A model generated the notes under the pieces. It was given only the letters and a program-made list of their open reading frames with translations. It searched no databases and was not told where the DNA came from. This document shows positions 16,040-25,813 of a stretch of DNA of 64,000 nucleotides, one piece after another. Location of the stretch: the NCBI RefSeq assembly GCF_020176715.1, contig NZ_JAIVMF010000014.1:1-64000 (forward strand), given 5' to 3'. The number at the start of each line of letters is the position of its first letter. Positions within the stretch are counted from its first letter, which is position 1. The DNA comes from Stappia stellulata (GTDB lineage Bacteria > Pseudomonadota > Alphaproteobacteria > Rhizobiales > Stappiaceae). Made by a program: the position numbers and the translations under genes.

Positions 16040-18235
16040 ATGACACAGTCCTGGAAAAACGACGGCTCCCGCTGTCGCATCTCCGGCCTTGCAGCCATGC
16101 TCATGACCCTTCTGTTCGGCGTCTTGCACCCGGCGAGCGCCCTTGCCGCGGACAGACATGCGCTGGTCATCGGCAACGCCGACTACACGGGCGACACCCT
16201 GTCGGCCCTGAAGAACCCGGCGAACGATGCAGCGCTGATCGCCGATACGCTGGAAAAGGCCGGCTTCGAGGTGACGCTGGTACTGGACGCCGACCTGCGC
16301 GACATGAAGCGCGCGGTGCGCGATTTCACCGAAACACTCGGCGCGGCCGGTCCCGGCGCGCTGGCGGCCGTCTACTACTCCGGCCACGGTTTCCAGGCCG
16401 GCGGGCGAAACTATCTCGCTCCGCTCGGCGCGGACCTGCGCGACGAAGTCGATGCCGAATTCGAGGCGCTTTCCGTCGACTGGGTGCTGTCGCGGGTCGA
16501 AGCCGCCCATGACGGTGCAAACATCGTCATTCTGGACGCCTGCCGCAACACCGCGCTGAGCCGCTCCATCGGCACCGGCAGCGAAGGCTTTGCCCTGCTG
16601 CAAAGCACACCGCGCGGCAGCTTCATCTCCTTCGCCACCGCGCCGGGCAGCACGGCCGCCGACGGCACCGGCCTCAACAGCCCCTACACCTCGGCCATCG
16701 CGGCGGAAATGCTCGTGCCCGGCCGCACGGTGGAAGCCGTCTTCAAGGCCGTGCGCCGGCGCGTCGTGGAAACCACCGGCGGCGAACAGGTCCCCTGGGA
16801 CCACTCCTCGCTGACCGCCGACGTGGTGTTCCTCGCCGACGGCTCCAGCGATACGGCCCCGGGCGCTGCCACGGGTGCGGCCGTCTCGGACATGCAGATC
16901 GAGCTGCAGCTTTGGAACGACGTCAAGGACAGCAATGCGCCCGAGCAACTGCAAGCCTATCTCGACCGCTTCCCGCAAAGCGCCTTTGCGGCACTTGCCA
17001 GATCCCGGCTGGAAACGGCGCAACAGGGCGGCACCGGCGAGGTCGAGAAGCTCTTCGCGCAGCTTGCCAGCCGCTCGCTCCTCGTCGACAATCCGACCCG
17101 GCCGCATGAGTTCTACAGCAACGCGCGCCTGCGCGAGATCCGCGGCGACTACCCCAAGGCGCGGCAGGACTATCTGAAATACTTCGCCTTCGGCATGCCC
17201 CAGGTGGATCCGCACCTGCGGTTCCAGGCCGTCTTGAAGATCCAGGAGGGCCGCGAAGGGGCCCGGGAGGTCTACCGTGCGCTGTCGCAGGGCCGGCAGG
17301 ACCCGACAACCCTTTTTGCGGAGATCCTGCTCGCCGAGCGCGAGGAACGCGTGCGCCGGCTGACGGCCTTTCTCACGGCGAACCCGGAGTTCACGCCGGC
17401 ACATTATGCGCTGTCGCAGGACTTCAGCGAGGCCCGGCTTGGTCAACAGTCGACGACCGACAAGAAGCGCGAGCACGCGCTTCTGAGCCGCTTCATGGAG
17501 GGGGTCGAGGACGGACGTTTCCTGAGGTTTTATCTGGATCAGCAGATGGCCGCGGAGCAGATCGAGGACGCCAGGACACGCCTTGCGGCCTTGTCCTTCC
17601 TGAACACCGCCGCGCTTGCCAATCCGGTGAAGCTCAACGCCATGCGCAGCAATCAGGGCTGGATGCTGACGCTCGCCATCGCCGACCGGGCGCGGGAGAT
17701 CTTCGTCCAGCTTCCCGGCGAGGAGTTCAAGTCGACCGGATTTGTCAATGGCGCGCTCGACCCGACAACGGGCCAGAAGATCCCCTATCCGGCCTTCGAA
17801 CTGCCCGGAACCGTGGGGGACACCGAGATCAACGTGCGCTACCGCGACATCCGCGACGAGATGCAGGGCCCCTTCACCGTCAGCTTCACACCGGCGACCG
17901 CGCTTGTCGCAGGGCAGAAGGACATTCTGGAACGCCTGTCGAGCGGCTGGCTCAGCTTCCGCGACTGGGACGGCCAGATGTACGTCTATTTCTCGCATCT
18001 GATCAGCTATCGCTGCGCCATCGACAGCGTGATGTATGCGGTGGACAGCGACACGCCGGACACGCCCTTCGAGACCGGCCCTTGCGATCCGGAGAATCCG
18101 CACGCGGTGCCCCAGACCGGCCCCGGGTCGAAGATCCATATCATTGTGCCAAAGGCGACCGACTATGTGAGCGTCCAGCTCACCTATGCGGACGGAACCC
18201 GCTCCGAGATCAAACGCTTCGACGCACCGAAATGA
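16040..18235 (+). CDS. Exported caspase-like (peptidase C14) protein
   Basis: 731 residues from the ATG at 16040, preceded by AAGGGAG. A signal peptide ends at HPASALA before ADRHALVIGN. The caspase fold follows: ALVIGNADY, catalytic His116 in YYSGHGF and Cys168 in LDACRN, so both dyad residues are present. Residues ~290-731 are a long tail of mostly helical, TPR-like sequence (LYAPKARQDYLKYF type repeats) and a beta-rich end with two Cys (C-AIDSV and PCDPE). Export of a metacaspase-like protease is uncommon but known in Alphaproteobacteria. It heads a three-gene operon with a cyclase and a FecR-like protein, suggesting envelope signalling. Substrate unknown. Confidence 0.83.
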   Translation: MTQSWKNDGSRCRISGLAAMLMTLLFGVLHPASALAADRHALVIGNADYTGDTLSALKNPANDAALIADTLEKAGFEVTLVLDADLRDMKRAVRDFTETLGAAGPGALAAVYYSGHGFQAGGRNYLAPLGADLRDEVDAEFEALSVDWVLSRVEAAHDGANIVILDACRNTALSRSIGTGSEGFALLQSTPRGSFISFATAPGSTAADGTGLNSPYTSAIAAEMLVPGRTVEAVFKAVRRRVVETTGGEQVPWDHSSLTADVVFLADGSSDTAPGAATGAAVSDMQIELQLWNDVKDSNAPEQLQAYLDRFPQSAFAALARSRLETAQQGGTGEVEKLFAQLASRSLLVDNPTRPHEFYSNARLREIRGDYPKARQDYLKYFAFGMPQVDPHLRFQAVLKIQEGREGAREVYRALSQGRQDPTTLFAEILLAEREERVRRLTAFLTANPEFTPAHYALSQDFSEARLGQQSTTDKKREHALLSRFMEGVEDGRFLRFYLDQQMAAEQIEDARTRLAALSFLNTAALANPVKLNAMRSNQGWMLTLAIADRAREIFVQLPGEEFKSTGFVNGALDPTTGQKIPYPAFELPGTVGDTEINVRYRDIRDEMQGPFTVSFTPATALVAGQKDILERLSSGWLSFRDWDGQMYVYFSHLISYRCAIDSVMYAVDSDTPDTPFETGPCDPENPHAVPQTGPGSKIHIIVPKATDYVSVQLTYADGTRSEIKRFDAPK

Positions 18236-18250
18236 CGGTCGGCTAGAAAG

Positions 18251-20170
18251 ATGACACCCGCACCCGCGAGCCGCCACCGGCGGCTGCAGGCGCTCGCCGC
18301 TGTCTTCGTCGCGGCAGTGAGCGCCCTCGCCGCCGCCCCGTGGCTGGAACCGCGCGCCGGCGATCTGGCGCTGGCATTCGCCCCCTCGCCCGAGACGGCG
18401 GTCGCCGATCAAATCGTCGTGGTGGCGATCACCGAGGAGACGCTTGCCGGCTTTCCCTATCGCTCGCCCATCGACCGCGCGTTTCTCGCCGGACTGATCG
18501 AACGGCTGGACGCAGCCGGCGCGCGCGCCATCGGTCTCGATATCCTGATCGACCAGCCGAGCGATCCGCAAAAGGATGCGCGTTTCTTTCAGGCCCTCGA
18601 TGCATCAGCAACACCGGTGGTGCTGGCGCTGGCAACCCGCAACGACGGGCTGACAGACCGCCAGGCCGGCTATGTCGCGCGCGCAATCGCCCCCCGCCCC
18701 GCCGGACTGATCAAGCTGGCCCGCGACGAGATCGACGGCGTCCTGCGGCATCTGCCGGGCGCGCGCCCGGGCATGGCCACTTTCGCGGCAGTCCTTGCAG
18801 GTGCCGGACCGGAGATGCCATCGGGGCGGATCCTCTATTCGCGTGCCATCAACGACGCCAGCCCGTTTCCCGTCTATCCGGCGCATCTGGTCGCACAGCT
18901 TCCCGATGACTGGTTTGCCGGAAAGATCGTCCTGATCGGCACGGACCTGCCGACCATCGACCGCCATCCGACGCCAATGACGACGCTTGACGGGTCTGCC
19001 GCCGGCACCCTGCCCGGCGTCGTCATTCACGCGCATATCCTTGCGCAAGCACTCGCCGGCCTCAGCCTGCGCCCGCTGTCCCCCCTGGCGGTCGGTATCG
19101 CGATCCTGGCAGCCGCGATCCTTGCAGCCGTCGCCTTTTCCACCCGCGCCGCACCCCGGCATCTGGTTCTCGGCCTTGCGCTGGCACTTGTCGCCTATCT
19201 TGCCGTCGCCGGCATGCTGACTGCCCGCGCCGGCATCCTGCCGCCGCTCATCGCCCCGCCGCTAGCGGCCCTCGTCGCCGGTGGGCTGGTCGCGCTGGCG
19301 CGCTGGCGCGCGGATCATGCCGACCGCAGCTTTCTGCGCCATGCCTTCGCGCGCTACGTCAGTCCGTCGGTGGTGGAGCGGATCGCGAGCGGCCGACTGC
19401 AGCTCGCGCTCGGCGGGGAAAAGCGCGAGGTCACCTATCTCTTCACCGACCTGGAGGGCTTTACCAGCCTGTCGGAACGCCTGCCGCCCAACGAGGTCGC
19501 CGACCTGCTCAATGGCTATCTCGACCGCATGTGCGACCTGATCACCGAGCATGGCGCCACCATCGACAAGGTCATCGGCGATGCGGTCGTCTGTTTCTTC
19601 GGCGCACCCGACAACGACCCGGACCAGACGGAGCATGCGCTCGCACTCGCACTCGCCCTCGATGCCTTTGCCGAAACACATCGCGCACGGCAATTGGAGG
19701 AGAAAGGCATCGCGCTTGGCGTCACCCGCATCGGCGTGCATCGCGGCGAGGCGGTCATCGGCAATTTCGGAGGACGCCGCTTCTTCGATTACACCGGCGT
19801 CGGCGACACGGTGAACACCGCCGCCCGCCTGGAAGGCGCCAACAAGTATCTCGGCACGCGGATCCTGGTCAGCGAGACCGTCGCGCGGGCCTCCTCCTCC
19901 TGCCTCCTGCGCCCGGTTGGCAATCTGGTGCTCAAGGGACGCGCCAGCGCGCTCGCCTGTTTCGAACCGCGCCCGACGGAAGACGCACAGGCGGACTGGC
20001 TGGCGGCCTATGCCGTCGCCTTCGAGCTTCTCGAGACAAACAGCAAGGAAGCGCCGGCTGCCTTCGAAGCGGTGCTTGCGCTGAAGCCGGACGACCCGCT
20101 GGCGCGCCTGCATCTGGAGCGGTTGCGGCGGGGCGAGGAAGGCGCGACACTCACCCTTGGCGGGAAATAG
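18251..20170 (+). CDS. CHASE2-domain adenylate/guanylate cyclase (class III)
   Basis: 639 residues. One N-terminal membrane segment (about residues 12-30), an extracytoplasmic CHASE2 sensor (about 40-265, IVVVAITEETLAGFPYRSPIDR), three membrane segments (about 275-355), then the class III cyclase domain. The two metal-binding Asp are D400 in FTDLEGFT and D444 in DKVIGDAVVCFFG; the later VGDTVNTAARLEG block is also conserved. It makes cAMP or cGMP in response to a periplasmic cue. It starts 15 bases after the caspase stop and is followed by an exported FecR-like protein, so the operon may couple periplasmic proteolysis or polymer sensing to a cyclic nucleotide. Confidence 0.9.
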   Translation: MTPAPASRHRRLQALAAVFVAAVSALAAAPWLEPRAGDLALAFAPSPETAVADQIVVVAITEETLAGFPYRSPIDRAFLAGLIERLDAAGARAIGLDILIDQPSDPQKDARFFQALDASATPVVLALATRNDGLTDRQAGYVARAIAPRPAGLIKLARDEIDGVLRHLPGARPGMATFAAVLAGAGPEMPSGRILYSRAINDASPFPVYPAHLVAQLPDDWFAGKIVLIGTDLPTIDRHPTPMTTLDGSAAGTLPGVVIHAHILAQALAGLSLRPLSPLAVGIAILAAAILAAVAFSTRAAPRHLVLGLALALVAYLAVAGMLTARAGILPPLIAPPLAALVAGGLVALARWRADHADRSFLRHAFARYVSPSVVERIASGRLQLALGGEKREVTYLFTDLEGFTSLSERLPPNEVADLLNGYLDRMCDLITEHGATIDKVIGDAVVCFFGAPDNDPDQTEHALALALALDAFAETHRARQLEEKGIALGVTRIGVHRGEAVIGNFGGRRFFDYTGVGDTVNTAARLEGANKYLGTRILVSETVARASSSCLLRPVGNLVLKGRASALACFEPRPTEDAQADWLAAYAVAFELLETNSKEAPAAFEAVLALKPDDPLARLHLERLRRGEEGATLTLGGK

Positions 20171-20203
20171 GCAATCGGGGCCGGACAAACGCAGGAGATG
20201 GAC

Positions 20204-20983
20204 ATGAAACGGCTTTCTGGGAGGCGCCCGCGCCATGCCGCGCGCACGGCCTTCCGCGCCACGGTTGCGCTTGTGGCCCTGTCCCTGACCGTCGGCATGG
20301 CGCGTGCGGATTTCGTCGTGCTGGCCGCGAGCGGAGCGTCCGGCGCGCTCCAGCCGGGAGCGCGCCTTGCAGACGACGCGACGCTCACCTTGCCGGACGG
20401 CGCCAAGGTCACGCTGATGTCCAGGGATGGGCGCATGCTGACGCTCGAGGGCGCCTATTCCGGTCCGCTCGACCAGCCGTTGGAAGCGGCGGCAGCAGCC
20501 AAGGGCAACGACGGCGCCTTGCAGAAGCTCTCAAGGCTGTTGCAGGGAGGGGGTGCCCGCTCCACCGTGCTGGGCGCCGCCCGCGCCGGTGCGGGCGACA
20601 TTCCCCCTCCGCCGGGCATCTGGCACATCAGCGTCGACAGCTCGGGCCCGCGCTGCGTGCAACCGGGAGCGCTTCAGCTCTGGCGGCGCGATGCCGGGCA
20701 GGACAGCCCCGTCACCCTGCGCAGCGCCTCCGGCCGGCGCGACGGCCTCGCCTTCGCGAAGGACAGGCATGTGCTGGCGGTCGAGAATGCGGTGAGCGAA
20801 GACGACGACCGGCTGCTGGTCTCGCTCGGAGACGAGTTGCGCGACCTCGCGCTCGCCCACCGTCCGGACACGCTTGCCGACGCCTCTCCCGGCGAACTCC
20901 TCGTCTGGATGCTGGACAGCGACTGCAAGCGCCAGGCGCTCACCCTGATCGGACGCGTTCACGCCGGACAACCGCTCGACTGA
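20204..20983 (+). CDS. Exported FecR-like protein of unknown function
   Basis: 259 residues from the second of two close ATGs (20204), which lies seven bases after CAGGAG; the first is too near. A signal peptide runs to MARA before DFVVL. The central block ARLADDATLTLPDGAKVTLMSRDGRMLTLEGAYSGP resembles the FecR beta-domain found with CHASE2 cyclases, but I am only moderately sure. The C-terminal half has two Cys (RCVQPG, DSDCKRQ) that could form a disulfide. It is the last gene of the caspase-cyclase operon, 33 bases after the cyclase, and probably supplies or anchors the periplasmic signal. Confidence 0.7.
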   Translation: MKRLSGRRPRHAARTAFRATVALVALSLTVGMARADFVVLAASGASGALQPGARLADDATLTLPDGAKVTLMSRDGRMLTLEGAYSGPLDQPLEAAAAAKGNDGALQKLSRLLQGGGARSTVLGAARAGAGDIPPPPGIWHISVDSSGPRCVQPGALQLWRRDAGQDSPVTLRSASGRRDGLAFAKDRHVLAVENAVSEDDDRLLVSLGDELRDLALAHRPDTLADASPGELLVWMLDSDCKRQALTLIGRVHAGQPLD

Positions 20984-21019
20984 TCCGGCAAGCAGGGGCT
21001 TTCGCGAAGGGTATCTGTC

Positions 21020-22258
21020 TCAGGCGAGTGCCGGACGCGGGGTGCGGGTGCGCCACATCACCAGGCAGATGACCGCGATATTCAGCAGGTTCCAGGCGAT
21101 GCCATTGAGGAACGCCGCCTGATAGGACGCCGTCAGGTCGTAGATCCAGCCGGACATCCACCCGCCGAGCGCCATGCCGACGATTGTCGCGGTGATCACC
21201 ATGCCGACGCGCCGGCCGGCCTCGCGCGCGGGCATATATTCGCGCACCACGATTGCATAGCTCGACACGATGCCGCCCTGCGACAGACCGAAGATCAGCG
21301 ACACCATGTAGAGCGAAGCCAGTCCGTCGTAGGGAATGTAAAGCAGCAGCGCCAGGCACTGCAGCACGGCGCCGATCAGCAGCGTCGGAACGCCGCCGAT
21401 CTTGTCGGCCAGCACCCCCGAAATCAGCCGGCTGGCGATCCCGCCGGCAAGCATCAGCGACAGCATTTCCGCGCCCCGCGCCACGCCATAGCCGAGATCG
21501 ACGCAATAGGCGACGATATGAACCTGCGGCATCGACATGGCGACGCAGCAGCCGAGACCGGCGATGATCAAAAGCCCCTGCAGGGCACGCGGCGACATGG
21601 CGATCTGACGCGCCGGCGGGGCCTCGGGAACGGGCTGGGCAAGACCGCGCGATGTCATGTGCGGCGGCGGACGGCGCAACAGGAAGGCGACCGGGATCAG
21701 CACGCAGAGGCAAACGGTGCCGACGAAAAGATAGGCGCCGCGCCAGCCATGGTCCTGCATCACCGCCTGAAGCACCAGCGGCCAGATCGCGCCGGCGAAA
21801 TAATTGCCCGACGCGGTGGCGGCGACCGCAAGACCGCGCCGCTTGGCGAACCAGTGCGAGACATCGGCGAGCAGCGGGCCGAAGGTCGCGGCGGACCCGA
21901 AACCGATGAGTGCGCCCTGCAGGATCGCGAAAACGAGCAGGGACTGGGCCTGCGACGCGAGCAGGAACCCGGAGCCGAGCGCGGCGGAGGCAATGGCGAG
22001 CGGTGCGGTGACGCCGTAGCGATCGACGAAGCGGCCGATCAGCAGATTGCCGAGCGCGAAGCCCATCATCGTCGCTGTATAGGGAAGCGAGGCGTCCGCG
22101 CGGTCGACCCCGAACTCGGCTTCCACCGAGGGAAGCACGACGATCACCGACCACATGCCGACGCCGCCGACGGTGGCGAGCAGCATCGACAGGCCAAGGC
22201 GCAGCCAAGCATAGGCGCTATCGACGCCACCGGGCGTCGGGGTGTCCGCAGTCGACAT
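21020..22258 (-). CDS. MFS transporter
   Basis: 412 residues with about 12 membrane segments. The motif-A-like loop GRFVDRYGVTAPL after segment 2 and the segment-4/5 block (FGPLLADVSHWFAKRRGLAVA) place it near the oxalate/formate and monocarboxylate branch of the major facilitator superfamily. ATG follows GAGGAA. Substrate unknown, probably a small organic anion. It faces the caspase operon in opposite orientation and shares no operon with other transport or catabolic genes. Confidence 0.85.
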   Translation of the reverse strand: MSTADTPTPGGVDSAYAWLRLGLSMLLATVGGVGMWSVIVVLPSVEAEFGVDRADASLPYTATMMGFALGNLLIGRFVDRYGVTAPLAIASAALGSGFLLASQAQSLLVFAILQGALIGFGSAATFGPLLADVSHWFAKRRGLAVAATASGNYFAGAIWPLVLQAVMQDHGWRGAYLFVGTVCLCVLIPVAFLLRRPPPHMTSRGLAQPVPEAPPARQIAMSPRALQGLLIIAGLGCCVAMSMPQVHIVAYCVDLGYGVARGAEMLSLMLAGGIASRLISGVLADKIGGVPTLLIGAVLQCLALLLYIPYDGLASLYMVSLIFGLSQGGIVSSYAIVVREYMPAREAGRRVGMVITATIVGMALGGWMSGWIYDLTASYQAAFLNGIAWNLLNIAVICLVMWRTRTPRPALA

Positions 22259-22346
22259 GCGCGGGAGTTCCTCGGATCACTTCAGGCGTGGTCCTTTCGA
22301 GGTACAACCGCCTGATCGTTCTGGCAATCCCGGACCGACGGATTTC

Positions 22347-23414
22347 CTAGCAGGCTTTGACGGAAGCGTCGGTCGCCGCTTCCATGGTTTGCTCCGCCGC
22401 GCGCGGCGCCGGCTCGCCGGCCAGCCGTTTCATCAACCAGGCACCATCGCCGTCGCTGGAGCGGCGATAGGACATGTCCCGTTCCGGCGGGATCGACGCG
22501 ATGCCGTCCAGCGTGCGCTCACCGATGGCAAAGCGGAATGCGTAGCCGGGCGTCAGTCCCATGCGCAGGTCCGAGACCACCACCTTGCCGTCGGCTTCCT
22601 CGGCACGGAAAAACCCCCGGCTGAACCAGACGAGTTTCTCGAACGCATCGGAGCCGGACAGGCAGGCGACGAGATCGGGACGACGCGGGTGGGTGTAGAC
22701 CGGGGTGTCCGCCCCGTCGGGATCGAGCAGCGACAGATAGACATTGTGGTATCGGTCCTCTTCAAGCCCGATGACCTTCCAGACGACCGTTGTGAAGGGC
22801 GCTGCGATGGCGAAGACCCGGTCGGGTTCGACGCCGGCCCGCGCGAACACCGCCTTGGCCCGCGCCTCCATATGCCCCTGAAGGATGACCGACAGGCCGA
22901 GATAGGCCGTACTGACCACAAGTGCCGTCGTCAGCCCGCGCGCGAAGCTGCGCCCCCAATCACGCTTGAACAGCGCCCACACGGTCACAAAGAGAAGCGG
23001 CAGCGTGTAGAGCGGATCAATGATGAAAACCGATCCGACCCCCACCGGATCTGGATAAAGCGGCCAGAAGAGCCGCGTCCCGTAGACCGTCATCGCATCG
23101 ATGATCGCGTGGGTAGACAGACACAGATAGACGGTGAGCCAGACGAGCCAGCGCTTGTCGCGCAGCACGCGAAAGATCCGCATCAGCGCCTCGCCGATCA
23201 CCGGCGCGGCCAGCGCCTGGATGAACAGCGAATGCGTCGCTCCGCGATGCAGCACGAAACTGTCGACCGGATCGTCGAAGGGAATGAACACGTCGAGGTC
23301 CGGCAAGGTGCCGAGCACGCCGCCGACGAGAGCGGCCTTGCGCGGTCCGAGCGTCTTGCCGAGGCAGGCGGTGGAGACCGCCGCACCGAGGAGAAATTGG
23401 GTAAGCGAATCCAT
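22347..23414 (-). CDS. Membrane-bound metal-dependent hydrolase (YdjM/DUF457 family)
   Basis: 355 residues from the ATG at 23414. The N-terminus MDSLTQFLLGAAVSTACLG, then GTLPDLDVFIP, HRGATHSLF and LSTHAIIDAMTVYG, hold the His and Asp residues typical of this family, with four or five membrane segments in residues 1-190 and a soluble C-terminal half. Family members are predicted inner-membrane metal-dependent hydrolases; the physiological role is not known. It stands alone between the MFS gene and fadJ. Confidence 0.82.
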   Translation of the reverse strand: MDSLTQFLLGAAVSTACLGKTLGPRKAALVGGVLGTLPDLDVFIPFDDPVDSFVLHRGATHSLFIQALAAPVIGEALMRIFRVLRDKRWLVWLTVYLCLSTHAIIDAMTVYGTRLFWPLYPDPVGVGSVFIIDPLYTLPLLFVTVWALFKRDWGRSFARGLTTALVVSTAYLGLSVILQGHMEARAKAVFARAGVEPDRVFAIAAPFTTVVWKVIGLEEDRYHNVYLSLLDPDGADTPVYTHPRRPDLVACLSGSDAFEKLVWFSRGFFRAEEADGKVVVSDLRMGLTPGYAFRFAIGERTLDGIASIPPERDMSYRRSSDGDGAWLMKRLAGEPAPRAAEQTMEAATDASVKAC

Positions 23415-23563
23415 GCGGGTCTTTTCCGGGTCCGGAACGGGCGGCGGGCGGTCCGCCAAGCCGCCTCGCCCACGGCGAGCTGGCACGGCGACTTGACGCG
23501 ATCAGCCGAACATAGGGCATCGCCTCAGGGAGACCAGCCCGCAAACTGCCGGCCAGCCGCCCC

Positions 23564-25663
23564 TTACCCCTCGCTGTTAAGCGAGGCGAAGGTCTTTCCC
23601 TCCTCCGCCAGACGCACGAGCAACGGCGCCGGCTCCCAGAAGAAGGCATCTTCCTTCGCGAACTCGCGAAGATCGGCGAGGATGGTTTTCAGGCCCACCG
23701 TGTCGGCGTAATGCATCGGCCCGCCGCGCCAGCGCGGGAAGCCGTAGCCGAACAGCATCGTCACATCGACGTCGAGCGGACGCAGGGCAATGCCTTCCTC
23801 GACCGTCTTCGCCGCCTCGTTGATCATCGCGGCCATGTAGCGGCGGATGATCTCGGCGTCGCTGAAGTCGCGCGGCACGATCCCCTTGGCCTCGCGCTCG
23901 GCCGCGATGATCGCCTCCACCTCCGGGTCGGGCGTGCCCCGGCGTGCACCTTCCTCGTAGCGATAGAACCCGCGGCCCGTCTTCTGGCCGAACCACTCGC
24001 GCTCGCACAGCCGGTCGGCGAAACCGACGACACGCTCGCGCGGATCCCTGGTTGCCGCGCGCCGCTTGCGGCCGGCCCAGGCGATATCAAGACCGGCAAG
24101 GTCGCCGACCGCGAAAGGACCCATGGGAAAGCCGAAGTCCACCAGCGCGGCATCGATTCGGTAGGGGCTTGCCCCGTCCTCGACCATATAGTCGGCAGCC
24201 TTGCGATAGGTGTTCAGCAACCGGTTGCCGATGAAGCCGTCGCACACGCCGGCGCGCACCGCGACCTTCTTCATCCGCTTGGCGAGCGCAAAGCCGGTGA
24301 CGACCACGTCGGCGGCGGTCTTGTCGGCAACAACCACCTCCAGCAACCGCATGACATGTGCCGGCGAGAAGAAGTGAAACCCGATCACATCCTGCGGCCG
24401 GGTCGTCGCCGCCGCGATCTCGTTGACATCGAGATAGGAGGTGTTGGTCGCCAGGATCGCGCGGTCCTTGCACACCGCGTCGAGCTTGCGGAACACCTCC
24501 TTCTTGACCTCCATGTCCTCGAACACCGCCTCGATGACCAGATCGGCCTCCGCAAGCGCCGAGTAGTCCGTCGCAACCCGGAAAAGACCGGCCAGAATTC
24601 CGTCGCGCTTGGAAGCATCCATCTTCCCGCGCCGCACGCCATCGTCAAGGAGACGCGCCACCATTGCATGAGCGCGCTCGGCGCTCGCGTCGTCGCGCTC
24701 GACCAGGGTCACGTCGAGACCGCTTCCAAGTGCTGCGACCGCGATGCCGCTGCCCATGGTGCCGCCGCCGATGATGCCGACCGTATGGAGCGGGCGTGCC
24801 GTCGCCTGTCCGGCTTCCGGGATCTTGGCAACCGCACGTTCGGCGAAAAACGCATGGATCAGCCCGGCGCGCTGGTCGGAGGCCATCAGCTCGGTAAAGA
24901 GCGCCCGCTCGCGCGAAAGCCCCTCAAAGAATGGCAGGTCGTAGGCCGCCTCCACCGCGTCGATCGCGACCATCGGCGAGAGCTGCCCGCGCGCGCGCTT
25001 CTGCGTCGCCTTGCGCACGTCTGCGAACAGCGCCTCGCCCTTCGCCCCCGGATCGATCTCGCCCGTGCGCCTGAGCGCCGGGGCCTTGTCGAGATAGGCA
25101 CGGGCAAAGGCGAGACCGGCGTTGAGCGCATCGTCGTCGCGCGATACCGCATCGACGATCCCGAGCGTTTCGGCCTCGGCCGCACCGACATGGCGGCCCG
25201 AGGTGATCAGATCGAGTGCGGCCTTCGCGCCGGTGAGGCGCGGCAGCCGCTGGGTGCCGCCGGCGCCGGGAAGAATACCAAGCGTCACTTCCGGAAGCCC
25301 GACGCGGGCGCTTTCCAGTGCCACACGCGCATGGCAGCCGAGCGCGACCTCGAGCCCGCCGCCAAGCGCCGTGCCATGAAGGGCTGCGATAACCGGCTTG
25401 TCGCAGGCCTCGATACGGTTGATCACGTCCGGAAGAAACGGTTCGGCCATCGGCTTGCCGAACTCCTTGATATCGGCACCCGCAATGAAGGTTCGCCCGA
25501 CGCCGTAAAGCACCGCGATGCGGGCGCTTTCGTCCTGCGCAAAGCGGGCGAGCGCGTCGTCGAGCCCGGCCCGCACGGCCTGCGACAGGGCATTCACCGG
25601 CGGATTGTCCACCGCGATCTGCGCAATGCCATTTTCAACGGAGTAGCGAACGGGGTCTGTCAC
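23564..25663 (-). CDS. fadJ: Bifunctional enoyl-CoA hydratase / 3-hydroxyacyl-CoA dehydrogenase (FadJ-like)
   Basis: 699 residues from a GTG at 25663 with GGGAGA eight bases upstream. The N-terminal crotonase domain has both catalytic Glu: E105 in GGGLEVALGCH and E125 in GLPEVTLG. The NAD-binding domain starts at GIIGGGTMGSGIAVA (about 296), with VIGFHFFSPAHVMRLLEVV in the dehydrogenase core and a second dehydrogenase C-domain after residue 490. It performs two steps of fatty-acid beta-oxidation. No thiolase or acyl-CoA dehydrogenase is next to it, so it is a stand-alone alpha chain, with partners elsewhere. Confidence 0.93.
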   Translation of the reverse strand: MTDPVRYSVENGIAQIAVDNPPVNALSQAVRAGLDDALARFAQDESARIAVLYGVGRTFIAGADIKEFGKPMAEPFLPDVINRIEACDKPVIAALHGTALGGGLEVALGCHARVALESARVGLPEVTLGILPGAGGTQRLPRLTGAKAALDLITSGRHVGAAEAETLGIVDAVSRDDDALNAGLAFARAYLDKAPALRRTGEIDPGAKGEALFADVRKATQKRARGQLSPMVAIDAVEAAYDLPFFEGLSRERALFTELMASDQRAGLIHAFFAERAVAKIPEAGQATARPLHTVGIIGGGTMGSGIAVAALGSGLDVTLVERDDASAERAHAMVARLLDDGVRRGKMDASKRDGILAGLFRVATDYSALAEADLVIEAVFEDMEVKKEVFRKLDAVCKDRAILATNTSYLDVNEIAAATTRPQDVIGFHFFSPAHVMRLLEVVVADKTAADVVVTGFALAKRMKKVAVRAGVCDGFIGNRLLNTYRKAADYMVEDGASPYRIDAALVDFGFPMGPFAVGDLAGLDIAWAGRKRRAATRDPRERVVGFADRLCEREWFGQKTGRGFYRYEEGARRGTPDPEVEAIIAAEREAKGIVPRDFSDAEIIRRYMAAMINEAAKTVEEGIALRPLDVDVTMLFGYGFPRWRGGPMHYADTVGLKTILADLREFAKEDAFFWEPAPLLVRLAEEGKTFASLNSEG

Positions 25664-25813
25664 GAACCAAGTCTCCCTGACGAGTGTCTGAAGGCGGGTG
25701 TCACGCGCCGCGCAGTCTAAGCAGCGGCAGATTTGTTTCAATCTTAAAATATGTCGCGCGGGCTGCTGCGCAGGCTGCGCCTGCACGCCGAACGGCACGC
25801 AGGCCTTGCTCGC

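Noticed and set aside
15563-18571. A ~1000-codon open frame antisense to the caspase and phosphodiesterase genes
   Set aside because: It is opposite two well-supported genes and has no family motifs. Long antisense frames are common where third positions are GC-rich.
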